Shown here in pieces: positions 46,437-58,759 of a DNA stretch of 64,000 nucleotides; the first letter of the stretch is position 1, and every line of letters starts with the position of its first letter. Below the pieces are notes generated by a model. That model made no database searches and was not told where the DNA came from. It saw only the letters and a program-made list of their open reading frames with translations. The translations under genes and the position numbers were made by a program. The stretch lies in assembly GCA_921293015.1 (NCBI GenBank), contig OV121092.1, forward strand, positions 27,637,264 to 27,701,263. The letters run 5' to 3'. The DNA comes from Phorcus lineatus. Lineage: Eukaryota > Mollusca > Gastropoda > Trochida > Trochidae.

Positions 46437-46700
46437 ATAGTACATGGGTTAGCGCGTTCGGCTTCAATAGCTCCGAGGATTGAATCGCTTTATGGGCTCG
46501 GACAACTGTACTACATGCATTAAGGTTTAGATGCAATGCTATATTGAATATCAGGACGAAACCGACCATGTTGAAGCTGCGGTTTTCACCCCGATGCATA
46601 TCTACAATAGTGTTGCGAGCTTTCTCTTGCAATAACGCCGCTAATGGCTGAAATATTGCACAAGCGGCGTTAAACAATAACCCACTCACTCACTCACTCA
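46437..46700 (+). mobile_element. tRNA-derived SINE, second copy
   Basis: It is homologous to the SINE at 16209: GGTTAGCGCGTTCGGCTTC in the head, AAGGTTTAGATGCAATGCTA in the box B region, and GTTGCGAGCTTTCTCTTGC followed by AAGCGGCGTTAAAC near the 3' end. A (CACT)4 tail ends at about 46700. The first bases of the head are diverged. Copy 3 ends its alignment at this point, so the SINE is specific to copy 4. A minus-strand open frame across it is an artefact. Confidence 0.82.
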
Positions 46701-46760
46701 GTCTCTTGCAATAATATTGCCAATCGGGATATAAGTGAAACACTCCTGTAAACGGCGTTT
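46701..46760 (+). mobile_element. Partial second SINE 3' end
   Basis: Right after the CACT tail the sequence repeats the SINE 3' module: TCTCTTGCAATAATATTGCC, GGGATATAAGTGAAA and AAACGGCGTTTAATTC. This is either a nested, truncated insertion or a template-switch product. Confidence 0.65.
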
Positions 46761-47754
46761 AATTCACGGCGAGGATGAATGGTAATTATTACTTATTACT
46801 GTACATTGAAGGTATTGTAAGGAATAGAACACTAATCAATATTATAATATTCATAACATTTCCAAAGATACAAATAGTTTTTCCCCACAAGAATGTGTCA
46901 TTTTCGAATATAAACTTCAGTTCGACAATTGAAAAGAAATGTATAACTGTGCCACAGAAAAGTATACTTTGAATTGACACTAAGAAAATAAAAAAAACAA
47001 TAGTATTCCTGATTGATTTGGAACATTTTAAAAAGTTTTCGAAATGACTTCTTTGTTCACGTAAGCTATGAAGATGATTTTATTAACATAGCTTTATTAA
47101 TAATCAACCAAATACTTCGCTCTACCAAACTTCCAAGACAAATTGTCTTTTTGTATAAAGAATCTTCATATTGAATAATTATCAATTCCGCAAATCGATG
47201 CCATTATCTTTGATAACACATTTCGTTAAACAATCATTACTTTGAACCAGTGATCTGAGGCCTTGGTTATCAAAAGTTCGCCAAAGGGATTTTTTGAAGA
47301 AGAGTTACAGTAAAGAATCTATAAAGAGTAAGTACATACTACAAAGATGAGGAGGACCGTGTCTCAATAGACAAAATGATCAATTACTTGTACTTCTATA
47401 AGTATTCAGATTTGTTTATTAGCCTTTCACTTTGGGCAATACATGGAGTCAATCTCTTTAATTACCTTTAACAAATTGCTTACCACAAATAATATCCACA
47501 GTTTGAAAAGGTCAAGCCTCTATATTATGCACTCATAAGAGCGAAGATGGAAAGTAAATTCAAGGGTCACAATATATTTTGATTTACACATTAGATATAT
47601 TATTTCTTTGTAAGTTATCAATTTATATACATTTTCTAATCATATGGAAATGTGTAAATACATTAATGCAGATGGGCGTGTAAACAGTTATGTAAAATTA
47701 CTGAAGGTGTGAACACATGTATATGGGCCCGATGGCCTTCATACTGAATAGAGA

Positions 47755-47755
<1 letters not shown>
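46760..47755. other. Non-coding, nothing identified
   Basis: The stretch is AT-rich; short frames at 46775-46980 have no recognised features. Confidence 0.4.

Positions 47756-47792
<37 letters not shown>
47756..47792. repeat. (TA)n microsatellite
   Basis: About 18 TA units lie directly left of the hammerhead element. A shorter (TA)n follows its right end at about 48037-48050. Confidence 0.95.
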
Positions 47793-47796
<4 letters not shown>

Positions 47797-48036
47797 AGTT
47801 GAATTGGTTCAAACGCAAGGTCACTTATAGATTAAATATAACATACTTCACATAGTCTTTTGCAGAATCATTTTAATCCGATACTAGTATTTCGTCAATA
47901 GTATTGACTCATCAGGGATGAAACGGTGATCGTTAACATCGCATTAGAAGCGTTTTTATAACTACATTGTACGTATATTTTACTAGTATCGGATTAAAAT
48001 GATTCTGCAAAATTCTATGTGAAGTATGTTATATTC
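47793..48036. mobile_element. Hairpin element carrying a hammerhead ribozyme
   Basis: Two 59-bp arms (47831-47889 and 47981-48039) are inverted copies sharing TTAAATATAACATACTTCAC, TTTTGCAGAATCATTTTAAT and CCGATACTAGTA, with very few mismatches. Both ends run into (TA)n. The loop-side sequence next to the left arm completes a hammerhead ribozyme on the minus strand; the right arm carries only the part from stem III outward. Penelope-like elements are known to carry such minimal hammerheads in terminal repeats that may be inverted. No protein is encoded, so this looks like a solo terminal-repeat pair or non-autonomous copy. Confidence 0.75.
47872..47924 (-). ncRNA. Hammerhead ribozyme, minimal type I
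   Basis: On the minus strand the conserved core is complete: CTGATGA (47915-47909), stem II GTCAAT-ACT-ATTGAC (47908-47894, 6 bp), GAAA (47893-47890), then stem III formed by A-TAC / GTA-T with a 2-nt loop. Cleavage would follow C at 47880 (site ATC). Stem I pairs ATCC just before CTGATGA with GGAT just after the cleavage site. A further TTT/AAA pairs beyond one mismatch. The very short stem III is typical of Penelope-associated hammerheads, which have been reported to work better as dimers. Sequence shows the fold; activity is inferred. Confidence 0.8.
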
Positions 48037-48050
48037 AATATATATATATA

Positions 48051-48670
48051 ATTGACAAAAAGTGAATAACATAACGTTTTAATCAGAACTTATTACCTCA
48101 CAGCTGGCATGTTTTTCAGATTCGCTTAACATTATCATCAAAAAGTGCTAACAGTATTCTGAAAGAGATAGGTAATTTAACATCAAATGAGAAACATTAG
48201 ACTCAGTCTTACTTCTTATACAAAAGGTGGAGCATTATTATTCTAGAAAGCTTCGAGCGAAGGTGTACAATCCTAGGGCAAGTTGCAACTACCCTTTGAT
48301 GTCACAGCGATCAGAGAGAGAGATGCCTCAAAACTATGTATTTGATGAAATAAATGTGCCGATAACATACATTTTGTGTAAATCAACGTCTTATAAGTGT
48401 AAGATATTAGATAAGGTTTATAACTACTTTGAATGAGTTAAAAATGTCTTTCTCGTTAGCCAAAGTAACGAATTCTAGTTAATAGCAGTTAGTAAACATT
48501 AAAAAAAACTAATGTTAGCAGAGTATTTGACATGCTTTGGAAGATCAACAGTACAACATTAAATGAATTAATGAGTTATGCCTCATGAAGAATATTTATT
48601 TGACCCGATTAATGTTAATGCAAAGATGGTTCATCTGCCCTTTTTTAGTTTTACTTAATACTGAGCATGT
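48051..48670. other. Non-coding, possible 5' part of Gypsy remnant
   Basis: A small open frame at 48227-48436 is unrecognised. It may belong to the degraded retroelement to the right but shows no diagnostic motif. Confidence 0.3.
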
Positions 48671-48679
48671 TGATCATTA

Positions 48680-49135
48680 TAATAGCGTGGTGAATAATGA
48701 AGATTTGCTCCTGGAACAAGTGGATGTGAGACAGGAGAATGTTACTGAGACTGAACTTGCTATTATACTCGCACTGATTCTCAAATATAAGGATATTTTC
48801 TCAAAGGGAGATGACGACTTGGGCCAAAGCAACCTAGTGCAGACATAGGATTGACCTATATGATGATATCCTTTCAAGCATTGTCATCGACGCATACCTC
48901 CTGTTATGTTTGATGAAGTACACAGCCACTTACGACAACTTCTCTCAGCTGGGATCATCCGACCTTCTCCTAGCCCTTAATTGGTCATCCAACGTGCGCA
49001 AGAAGGATGAAAAACTAAGGATGTGTGTAGACTTTCGAGAGCTTAACAAACACAATTTTGACCATTCAAATTATCACCATATAACTGAATTCGGAATAAA
49101 CTCCATCGAACCCACCAGCAGCGCTTGTCGTTATT
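48680..49135 (+). pseudogene. Ty3/Gypsy pol remnant (reverse transcriptase start)
   Basis: The stretch just before and at the start of the reverse transcriptase of a Gypsy-type LTR retrotransposon is readable across three frames. The segment ILALILKYKDIFSK, then DDLG (about 48764-48826), matches the region that links protease to reverse transcriptase. HLRQLLSAGIIRPSPSP follows in a second frame. WSSNVRKKDEKLRMCVDFRE and LNK (48976-49050) are in a third frame. The catalytic YxDD box and integrase are absent, and stops and frameshifts are frequent. No LTRs were found. Confidence 0.85.
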
Positions 49136-49139
49136 AACA

Positions 49140-49640
49140 CAAGTTGACCCTGCTACACACAGCGTTTGATGTCTACCTTACGTATACACTTGGTATAATT
49201 TTGAATTGTGTATTAACATGGCTAATTGGTCATCCTGATTGCTACGTCACCAAGTCTGACAAGTTAATGCAAAAGTTTTACTAAATAATCATCTTCATCT
49301 GCAGAGAATTCAACTCCCTCACACTTTGGAATTTTCTTTGGATAATTTGTCAGTAAGACGATTGAACTGCCTTCAAAAAGCAGCAACAGAATTACAAGTT
49401 ATACATGCATCTATGATCTAGATAAAAGAACCAATATCCTAAATATTGTTCAGCACTACAAAAATATTTTGTCACTGGCAATGCTGAAACATAAACTTTT
49501 TACGTATCACAAACAATATGGTAAAATTAATAAGGGATGAATTCCATGAATGGATTAATTGGATGACAAACATAATATGATATAAAATACAACCAGCATA
49601 CTCGTAAATAATAATTGTTTGAATTGAAATATTGCACTCA
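49140..49640. other. Non-coding, possible further Gypsy debris
   Basis: No diagnostic motif or repeat was recognised. Confidence 0.3.
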
Positions 49641-51750
49641 GAATTTAAAAAGTTTTTTTATCAATTATATTCCCTTAAAAATGTTTTTCATCAATTATAT
49701 TCCCTTTCTTGATAGCATGTTAGACAATAGATTCCATTTTTTCCCCAAAGTTATTGTTATTTAAATGATTTTAGGTGCTCAAGCGATTCCTATCATCTCA
49801 ACGATTAATGTTTTTGAGCATAGTAAAGATGAGCATAATGAATATAAATTGAAGTTTGATATTTCAAGTTTTCATAATGATTGTAAGATATATACATCAT
49901 GTAGAGAAATTGTTATAAATTTTCAGCTTATCGATGTCTTAAATAAGTTACAAAAACAGTGAAGTTGTAATATGTCTCATATCATATTGCACCTTTTTTT
50001 CCAGACAAGTTATTTCAAAACAAAAACGAATCATTAAAAAGCCATAATATTCTTTCAAAACAAATTGTATCTTGAAGAACCTGTCTTATATTCAAATGAC
50101 AATTCCAATAACAATATCTATAAAACTTTTTTCTTAATGCGATTCTTTTCGTGGTACGTACGTTTTGGTTTTGCATCGTGGCTACAGTAGCGATAACCTA
50201 TATCACCACTACTCTACTGGGTGGTGACAAAGTATAATGCCAATGACGCCATCGGAACTATTTTATGACGTCACTTAGAAGTCTTTTACAAACCTTCTAC
50301 TGTAACCAATCGTTGAGGGAGGTCAATTGCAACATAGGATACACATATTGTCATACAATAAAAAGAATATGTTTCTCCTTAACAAATACCACGACTAGTA
50401 GATGGTGGCTACGCCACTCAAGCCTAGTTTTCTACCTCACTCGATTCGATAGGCATGGTTTTCAAGGAAATGCAGAACAATAAACCATGCCATATCAATG
50501 TCGTTAAAGACACAGTATAAATAAAATTGACGTGAATCCGATGCTACTTATTCAAGACGGAATATTTTCTTTTCAGGACGTGTTAATGTTAAATTACTAT
50601 TTATAATTATTCAGAAACTTCAGATTAAAAGTTCCGTGACTCTCGTACAATAAAAAATAGGCTTAAATCATGAGTGATCAGGTTGATAAACTGTTAAGCA
50701 AACGTGTAACGATAGTACCCTCTTAGAATTCTATCTTTACAAATTTGCTTATATGCACAAAATGAAAATATGCAACGACTGCTACGGTAGTTTTGCATGG
50801 AATATTTCTTTGATATCCATTTTCGGTAACCACATTTGGCATATCACAGCTTGTCAGCTTAACTCTCTGTAAACTTGTGGTCTTGATATTGTTACATATA
50901 TCAGCTTGGAAGGGTGCAAATGGAAGACTTCACTTACCATTGTTTTTCTTTTTGGAATGTTCCCTAGAGTTTGATTACTCTATAGAGACATTTTCTTTTT
51001 CCATCAGTTTCTCTCCTGGTGCATATTGGATACCATTCACCGGTCTTTTCAGGTGTATTCAAATTGATTTTTAGATGTCAGTAGTGCAAATGTGTTAGTA
51101 TAAATACCGTGTATCTGATTTTGAATGAACACAATTTATGGAACATATTTGGTTACACGTCTGTGAAGTTTGAAGGTTTTCTATCGATTAGTCCCATTGT
51201 GTAAAAATTAATTTGCAGCTCTTTTTAAATCAAAAGCTTTCGAAACAAAGCTATTGAATTCCATTCTATGCTCTGTATGGTACATTTGATGACTTTTCAG
51301 ATTATTGTTAGTACATACAAAATCTTGCAGAAAATGAATCAAATATTTACAATTTCTTGTCAGATATCTTTTGATGGGGGTGTCTGTTTTACATACTATT
51401 TATATTTCTTGATAATTCTCGCAAACAATTTTGAGAAGTAATCTATCACTTTTGTAACAGGTTCAGATTAAAAGTTCCCTTACTCTCATACAATAAAATA
51501 AATTGGAATCATGAATTGATCAGGTTGAGTATCTGATGAGCAAACATGCTGGTCTGCCAATATAGCATTTGAGTGTCCTTAGAGGACCGAACATGCACTC
51601 TCAGTAAATATAAAATGCTAAAACTATTTTACTGTTTTCTTATAGAAAAAAAGGCTTTTTTTGGGATGAACGCGTTTCCTGTTAACTGATTCTTAGTTCT
51701 GGTATCTTCATCTAAAATGCATCTCAGATAGATAACTGTCTATGTAATTA
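49640..51750. repeat. Diverged duplicate block X, copy 1
   Basis: It matches 61.8-63.66 kb in order. Anchors include TTATTTA(A/G)AT(G/T)ATTTAGGTGCTC, TTGGCATATCA(C/A)AGCT, GGAAGGGTGCAAAT and GGTGCATATT(G/T)GATAC. GGGATGAACG(C/T)GTTT lies near the end. A sub-unit beginning AGATTAAAAGTTCC and continuing AATCATGA, TTGATCAGGTT occurs twice inside this copy (50624 and 51466). The open frames in it are not conserved between copies, so they are not genes. Confidence 0.8.
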
Positions 51751-52899
51751 CTGACATAATTCTTTTTAAAACAAGTAAATTATTCTTTTGAAATTTTTCT
51801 GTTTGTCTGTCTAGATATATCTTAATCCCTTATATGGTGAACTTTGGCCAGACATCTATTTCTAAAGAAAGCCTTCAAGATAGGACAGAGACAAATATTG
51901 ATACTCCTCAATCAAACTATTCAGATAAACTTTGAACTTTTACAGGAATTGCAATTGTCTGAACGTCTGGAAACTTAATCCAATAATCCCACTTCATTGT
52001 TAAATGTCGTAAGGTTGTACATAATTCTAACAGTGGAAGTCGTATTTAATCAATTAGTTACTGACATTTTCTCATGTCAATGAATAATTTTCATCATGTC
52101 AACACTCTGAGTGCTAAATGATTATTTATTTAATCAGCTTATGACATTCGAGAATCATAAAAATAATTTACGAACAGACCATTCTTGTGTTGTTAATAGA
52201 GTATTTTAGTCTTGGCTATTTTCCGAACATAGCAAATACTGTGCACAATTTCTTTAAAAAAACACTCATCTGGGCGAATATTATATTAGTTTTTAGAAGT
52301 GTTGATTATATTAAATTTTATACATTAGAGATATTGTTATGATTGAAACTAAATTTACATCTTATACATTTCAGAATAAGCATTTCTCTCCCTTGTGTCT
52401 TCTATCTATTGTTTTGGTTTTGTTGCATGAAGTGTGTTTAATGTAAATAAAGAACCAGTAGATCGGAATACCATTGTGACATTGTGATATTTGATTCTGA
52501 CGTCAGAATAGCTCGTGCAATGACGTCATCGTATTGTTGACGGAATTTAAGAAGGTTAGTTGAATGCCTTATTTTATACATTTCTTATTTTGTATAAAAC
52601 GAATATTGACTTCAAACATACTGCTCTCCCTATGTCAAGAAGTTAAAAATTGTAAAATCATTTTGTAAAAAGATTTGTCTAATTTAACAGCAGATGACTG
52701 TCTAAATATATTTTAGAAGGCCATACGTGTACAGATACATATTAAAAAGGTTTGCACTAAGCAAAGTTCAATAGAGAAATGAAGGCATGGCAGAATAAAT
52801 AATTATTAGTAAAATGGAAATAATACTACCTAGATAAGCATAATGCCAGACACATCGACAGAGGTTTCAAAGCTAAATGATTATTTATTTACAGGAAGT

Positions 52900-53460
52900 A
52901 CAAGTCAAGGGTTGACAATGTCGTTTGTTCCAATTACAACGGGCAATATATTTGTATAAAGATAAGTTATTTTTTATGTGTGTCTACAGTCCTTTACATT
53001 ATGACTCCTGGGAGCAATACCAGAACACTGACTGCGATTTTCTTCTCAACCATAACCAAACAAGATGTTTTCTAATTCAAGAAAAAAGACAGTCATTTGA
53101 ATAATTGCCATGAGAACGGGAAATTAAGACAAACAAACAGGTTTTTTCATCGATGAGTCACAGATAGGAATTCGATTAAATGTTCAATAAGTTGGAGCTA
53201 AGGGGCTGTTGAGACTTTTGAGGCGCCATTTCCCCATGGTATTGCCTTTTACTGTATGGACAAATCCTTACCTAATGCAAACACTTGCATATTTCTAAAA
53301 AATCAGAATAAATTCCAATACATCTATTAACCAAAATGCAAGACAAGTCGTTATTTGACTGTAACGTGAAAGTAATATTTCTCTACCTGAACGATACCAT
53401 TCGTTTCATTTCAGATTTAATGTACAGATATTAATGTTGTTTAATCACACAAAATAATAA
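52900..53460. repeat. Diverged duplicate block Y, copy 1
   Basis: TCCTTTACATTATGACTCCTG, then GGAGCAATACCAGAAC and CATAACCAAA, are shared with 56218-56300. The match continues more weakly on both sides. Confidence 0.75.
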
Positions 53461-55270
53461 AAATGTCATAAAATTGAATCCAGTAAAGAAAGGAAATCAA
53501 AGGTCTACTCAGGATCCATTGGTAAGTCAAGTGAGTTTTGGAGTCACATTTTTAAACTCTATCAATGTTCTTGATTCAAAACAAGTATTTATCATTCTGT
53601 TATTATTTGGTGATGAATATATGGCATTTTAAATTTAAATTATGCCATATGTCGATGATGTCTATAATGGTGATCTTGACATTACGAATTCTTATTGATG
53701 GGAAACTAAACCTTTACTTGACCATGCTTTTTTGGGTTTCAACCAGGGCACCGACGTTGCTGACATAGACGTTTCTGCCTCAATTTCTTTTATCTACAAA
53801 TGATAATTCGTAACGGGGGATAATGTCATCTTAGTGGTAGTTACATGTGTTCTAAATTCACAAGGTACAGAAAAGCAAAAAGTGAGACGCTAAAGAAAGA
53901 AAGAAATGAGACAATTAGACGGTAATTTAGTGAGAGACGAAAGTAAAATGAGACATTTAAGTGAAAAAAGGAAAATTGAAACAATGACATTGACAAGGAG
54001 ATGGCTGAACGAAAACATCCTGATAAATAGCAAAACTAGTGGAACAAATTAGAATGACGAAATGTAAGAAGACATCATAAAACCTGTGTATCATAATGAA
54101 GAGAGAACAACCCATCTGGATTTAGAGAATTGCATTGACAATTTAGAAATTTATAAAGCAGACATGTGGCCTCAGAAGTCAGGGTTACTCAATTTGTTAC
54201 AGCAGGGTTGTGTAATTTTTTTCCTGTACATGTATTTGACTGTTTGCATTACATTTTCCTCTAAAGTTTAGTTTTTAAAATTTATTCTTGATTCATGACA
54301 ACTCTCAGAAACTGAAAATATCTATGAAGAAGTTGTTGGGTAGTGTGAATCCACTGTTTTACATATAATGACAAATATCATTCCATTTGGAGGTGTCTGC
54401 TTTAACATACTGTTTACATTTTATATTAAACCAATAACCCAGTTTTAGTTTTTTTTTTATCTCCTAGCGGATTTGATTTCGCATATCAGTTTATTAGAGT
54501 AATTTTGCCAGGAAGAAGTTTGTTTTGGGTGTCAACTATGTTCAGTTTCATTAAATGCTAATGGAAATCTCCAAATCAGATTTTGCTCCTTACTAGAATA
54601 ATCCATTTCATCTTTGCATGAGAACCAACTCCCCAATTGTATTGACTTAGCTGTATTAACCTTCAATTTGTAAATGGCAGCCATGTCTAATGTCGGCTAG
54701 ACAATCCCTTCAATCAGAAGCTGAATCTGTGTTTGACATCCGAATATCCCCTTGTTTGTGCATTTGACGAGTCTCTGTAAGCATACAGCTTGTAAAATGT
54801 AAGATATTGCAACTATAGCGTATTCTACTGGCTTAGAGGGGGTTCAACCATATCTCTTTTGGCATTACATAAAATTGTTTATGACAATCGTGGCGCTAAT
54901 TGTTCTCTTGACTTATTATTGTTTTTGCAAAGTTTGCTATTTATCTAAAATTTTTACATCTAAGGTAACTTAAGTATTACCTACATTGTATTACTATGAG
55001 AACAAAATGCAACAACTTTAGTTTTAATGTATATTTTGATATTTGCCATCAACATTTGAACACATGTAGATTATTGATTTACAAATTAAACACTGTACAT
55101 TTACACTCTTCAATTCTGTCTCAAGTTAAAAGTATACTTCATAGGAGTGAAACATATGACGTGGATATTCACAAATCAAAACAAGAATATATTTGTCTGA
55201 TAGTCTTGAATATGATCTATAGATTATCAAATTCATCAAAAAACAATTGTAAATTTTGAACTTTGATTCA
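53460..55270. other. Non-coding, with purine-rich block
   Basis: At 53880-54070 GAGAC-rich sequence resembles the degenerate repeats at 18.1 and 23.3 kb. A piece at 54390-54425 (GGTGTCTGCTTTAACATACT) resembles part of block X. No gene is supported. Confidence 0.4.
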
Positions 55271-55274
55271 TTCA

Positions 55275-55852
55275 TATTTTCATGCCCATGTGGTTACAGG
55301 GGATGAAACCTGGATTCTTCACTGAGATCCTGACACCAAGCAAGAATCCCTAGCACCCAAGAAGTTCAGAACTCAGCCTTCTGCTTGCAAGACCATGTCG
55401 ACTATGTTCTTGGAATCAAGAGACGTGATACTTATAGACTATAACCCACCTAAAACTACAAGGACACGAGCATACTATCCTGACTTGTTGAAGCAATTGA
55501 GAGCTTCAAGAAGAAGAGGCGCGGCATGTTGACTGCTGGAGTTATGCATATTTATGACTCTCCAGTTCACAATAGTAGAATTGCAAAGGCTGCACTTCAT
55601 GATCAACAAGGTGGCTTTGAATCACTTCATCATCCCTACAGTCTAGATCTGGCCCCAAGCGACTTCTATCTATTTCCCAATTTTAAATCACACTTGCATG
55701 GTACAAGATTTGGCGATGGTGTTGAATTTCAAGGCAACTACTGAGGCGTGGCTGATAAGCCACTCAAAAGACTTCTACCGCATGTGCAAAGACGGTCTCA
55801 AAGGTAAATGGGCAGAGTTGATCGAGGTCAAGAGAGATTATATTGAAAAGTA
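55275..55852 (+). pseudogene. mariner transposase, 5'-truncated and broken
   Basis: The catalytic domain of a mariner transposase is readable. The first Asp is in VVTGDETWILH (55290), followed by a stop before DPDTKQESLAPKKF. DVILIDYNPPKTTRTRAYYP comes next, then a frameshift with a stop near the RRRG segment. The second Asp is in MHIYDSPVHNSR (family QDNAPVH, apparently one residue short) and the third in YSLDLAPSDFYLFPNF. The frame shifts once more before the C-terminus, which ends RDYIEK at 55850. The N-terminal DNA-binding half is absent. It belongs to a different lineage from the mariner at 34 kb, judging by residues. Confidence 0.9.
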
Positions 55853-56109
55853 AAACCAATATCACAACCATTGGGTTCTGTATAATATCCTCTTCTATGA
55901 ACTTATTGACTTCCCCTCGTAATGAATGTAACCATGATACAAAGAATGTCATGTAATTTAATATTGTTATTGATATCACCTTTCTGTGGCATTGAATCAA
56001 TATGGAAGTAATTATAGAATTCATCTGAAATGTTTATATGTACTTATGTTCGAATTGTGTGTCAGGGTCAATTATGTTACAAATAACTGTATTGGTGAAC
56101 TGAATTCCA

Positions 56110-56900
56110 AGATGTCTAATCAATATTAGAGCTGGCAAGACATTAGTTCCTTTTTCTACAGACAACGTATTTGTTTACAGATAAGTAAATTTTGTTGTTT
56201 GTTTGCAGATAATGATATCCTTTACATTGTGACTCTTGGGAACAATACCAGAACGCTGACTGCGGTTTGAAAATAAACCATAACCAAAGAAAGTTGTTTT
56301 CCGTCTAAAGAACAAAGACAGTCTGTTGTCTTCAATTCAATAATGCTTTTTAAATAAGCCGTTTAACATTATTATGGGAATCGTATAATTTCCAGTGAAG
56401 ACAAGCTGGCGAAATAGTTACTTTGCATATGTTGCAGTTAAAAACCTCACAGACCTTCCTCAATCATATGCTATTCCTTACATATTCAATTAACGCATCC
56501 TAATGAAAGTGATATTGGTGAAATTAAATGTGCTTATGCCCTGTTTTATTGCATGAATGCTTAAAACGAGTCCTTTTTTTCTTTGAGATCATGCAAATTT
56601 CAGCCCATACATAATGTTTACTCTTACATGATCAAATTCTCCAGTTCCTAAAAAGCTCTGTTATTTCAGAATTAAAAAAAGGAAACAGCCCCTTGGTTGA
56701 TATACGCATACTGAATCACAATTCTTGGACTCAATACTGTTATATTTCAAAACGAAAATATTTCAATTTGTAATGTTATATAATCAACCAGGATCTACAG
56801 ATGCTACACATGTAGACAAATAAGTAACTGAAAAAAGAAACCAGTTTAATTCAAAGAAGTAAGGGACTATTTCATTTCTAAATCATGTCATTATTTTGGT
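56110..56900. repeat. Diverged duplicate block Y, copy 2
   Basis: Paralogue of 52.9-53.46 kb (CCTTTACATTGTGACTCTTG, GGAACAATACCAGAACGCTG). Same orientation. Confidence 0.75.
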
Positions 56901-58200
56901 TTAATGTTAGTTCTGTTTATATCATGCACTACAAGTATTATTCACCAAACGCATTACGATCTTCTGCTCAGTTCTCATTGACACTCGATTAATGATAAAA
57001 CACCTTGGTAGCAACCCTTGTTTTCATCATGATAGACATCAAAGAAAATGTTGCTTATTTTGAAAGATTCCTGCAGATAAGTTGAATGATTAGGGAAGTT
57101 CATGATGGATATGAGTCCACGTTTGATGACTTTTGGAACTTCCAGGACATATCTTTCATAAGAATCCAATATTTCTAGTTTGATATACGAGAAGTCTTCT
57201 ATCTACCGTGATGTGTCAGTTTAAGTATACTTATCCCTCTTGATTACTCTCTCTTCTTGGAAATGTTCGAGAACTAAGGAGATAGAAATATTGATAAATA
57301 GAAGGCTCTTTCTAATTTAATTTTACTTTTTCATCCCTCTCAATCATTACGACGAAAAGAAGAAAAATTGTCCTCAAGGATGATATTTTTTTGAATAAGT
57401 CAACTTTTATTTTTAAGCTAAACATTCTTTGTTTACAAGATATCAGGAATTTCTTTAATCAAACTTTAATTGCAACATGGCATCTTCATTTCTACAATCT
57501 TAATTATTCCAATTGGAATCCTTTTAAAATTCTTTTGTTTGTAGTGTTAAATAAAAAAAATCATATTGTATCTCAAGTTTTGTTCCAAGTTCGCTTATTG
57601 CAGGGAGATTACAAAAAAATATGTTGCAGATTAAGTTGACCTATTTCAGAAAATACCATCACAAATTACCACATCGTTTAATTATTTTCGTCTACAAAAT
57701 AATGGTCACAGAATAAGACAATTAGTTTTTATGGTTTCAAGTCCAACTGGTAAATGCATCTTTTCTCAGCTTAGATAAGATAATGTGTTTCTTAGTGTTG
57801 TAACGTCGGGGAGATATTCAAGAACCTTTGCTTTTGATTTTTGTAACTCGTTTCTAATTCATGAACAAAACGGGTGCTTGAATTCCTATTGTAGGTGAAG
57901 TTTTCAATTGTACATAATGTACATGCCACGCAATAGAGTTCTTGTGAACATCCAAAAAGGAAAAAATCGATAAACTCTTACTTTCGATTTTTAAACAGTA
58001 AAAAGGTCAAATATGTAATTGCTAGTATAAGAAGTTTTCATATGCTTTCTTTTTATCTTTAAAGAGGAACATTTTGAACAACAGTTACGAATTAAAATAA
58101 TCATTTTTTTTAGAGAATTAAAAATCTGATACTTGTTATCATTTATTTGGGCGACTATTTGATTACAATAATAGTACGGATCCATCCTGAATACAAACAC
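56900..58200. other. Non-coding, nothing identified
   Basis: The stretch is AT-rich. Frames at 56975-57169, 57391-57639 and 57991-58227 are unsupported. Confidence 0.4.
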
Positions 58201-58224
58201 ATTAAAATTGATCAATTGATGACC

Positions 58225-58270
58225 CACACTACTTGAGAAAAGAATACCACACTACTTGAGAAAAGGAATA
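58225..58270. repeat. 23-bp tandem duplication
   Basis: CACACTACTTGAGAAAAG(A)GAATA-type sequence occurs twice in direct succession at about 58226 and 58249. Confidence 0.9.
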
Positions 58271-58624
58271 GTCAATAATTTCTCAGAATTATTCTTTTGA
58301 CAAATGTGACATATATTACGATTGATCCAACTCTTAGCGAAATAAATCTAAATGAAAAGAAAAAGAACACAAATAATCAATACTTTGTATCCCGTTCTAC
58401 ATTGATATAAGTCAAATACGATTTATGCATTTTTTGGATCCGGAATCATAAATCTTTTAGAACAATATTTTTGTCTTGAATTAAATTGAAAAGATTATTT
58501 GATTTTTATTTCACAGTATAAGCTACAACTGTCTTTCAAGGCATGTTTACAAAGTAATCCGTACTTTTCGCACTCACTGCATGTTGCAATAGTTTACAAC
58601 ATTTTGATATTCACATTTTCCTAA

Positions 58625-58757
58625 AAGTTAAGTACATTCAGCACAACAGATCAGGTGATGATGTTACGAACAATCTGGGGTACATCACAATCTGCAGATT
58701 GTTTGCTCACAATCTAGGAAGTTAAGGACATTCAGCACAACAGATCAGGTGATGACA
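58625..58757. repeat. Direct repeat pair, about 37 bp
   Basis: ACATTCAGCACAACAGATCA, continuing GGTGATGA, occurs at about 58632 and 58726, 94 bp apart. The spacer contains AATCTGCAGATT, a perfect palindrome, and several ACAATCT motifs. Confidence 0.85.
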
Positions 58758-58759
58758 CT

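Noticed and set aside
46429-46689. 86-codon minus-strand frame
   Set aside because: It is antisense to the tRNA-derived SINE.
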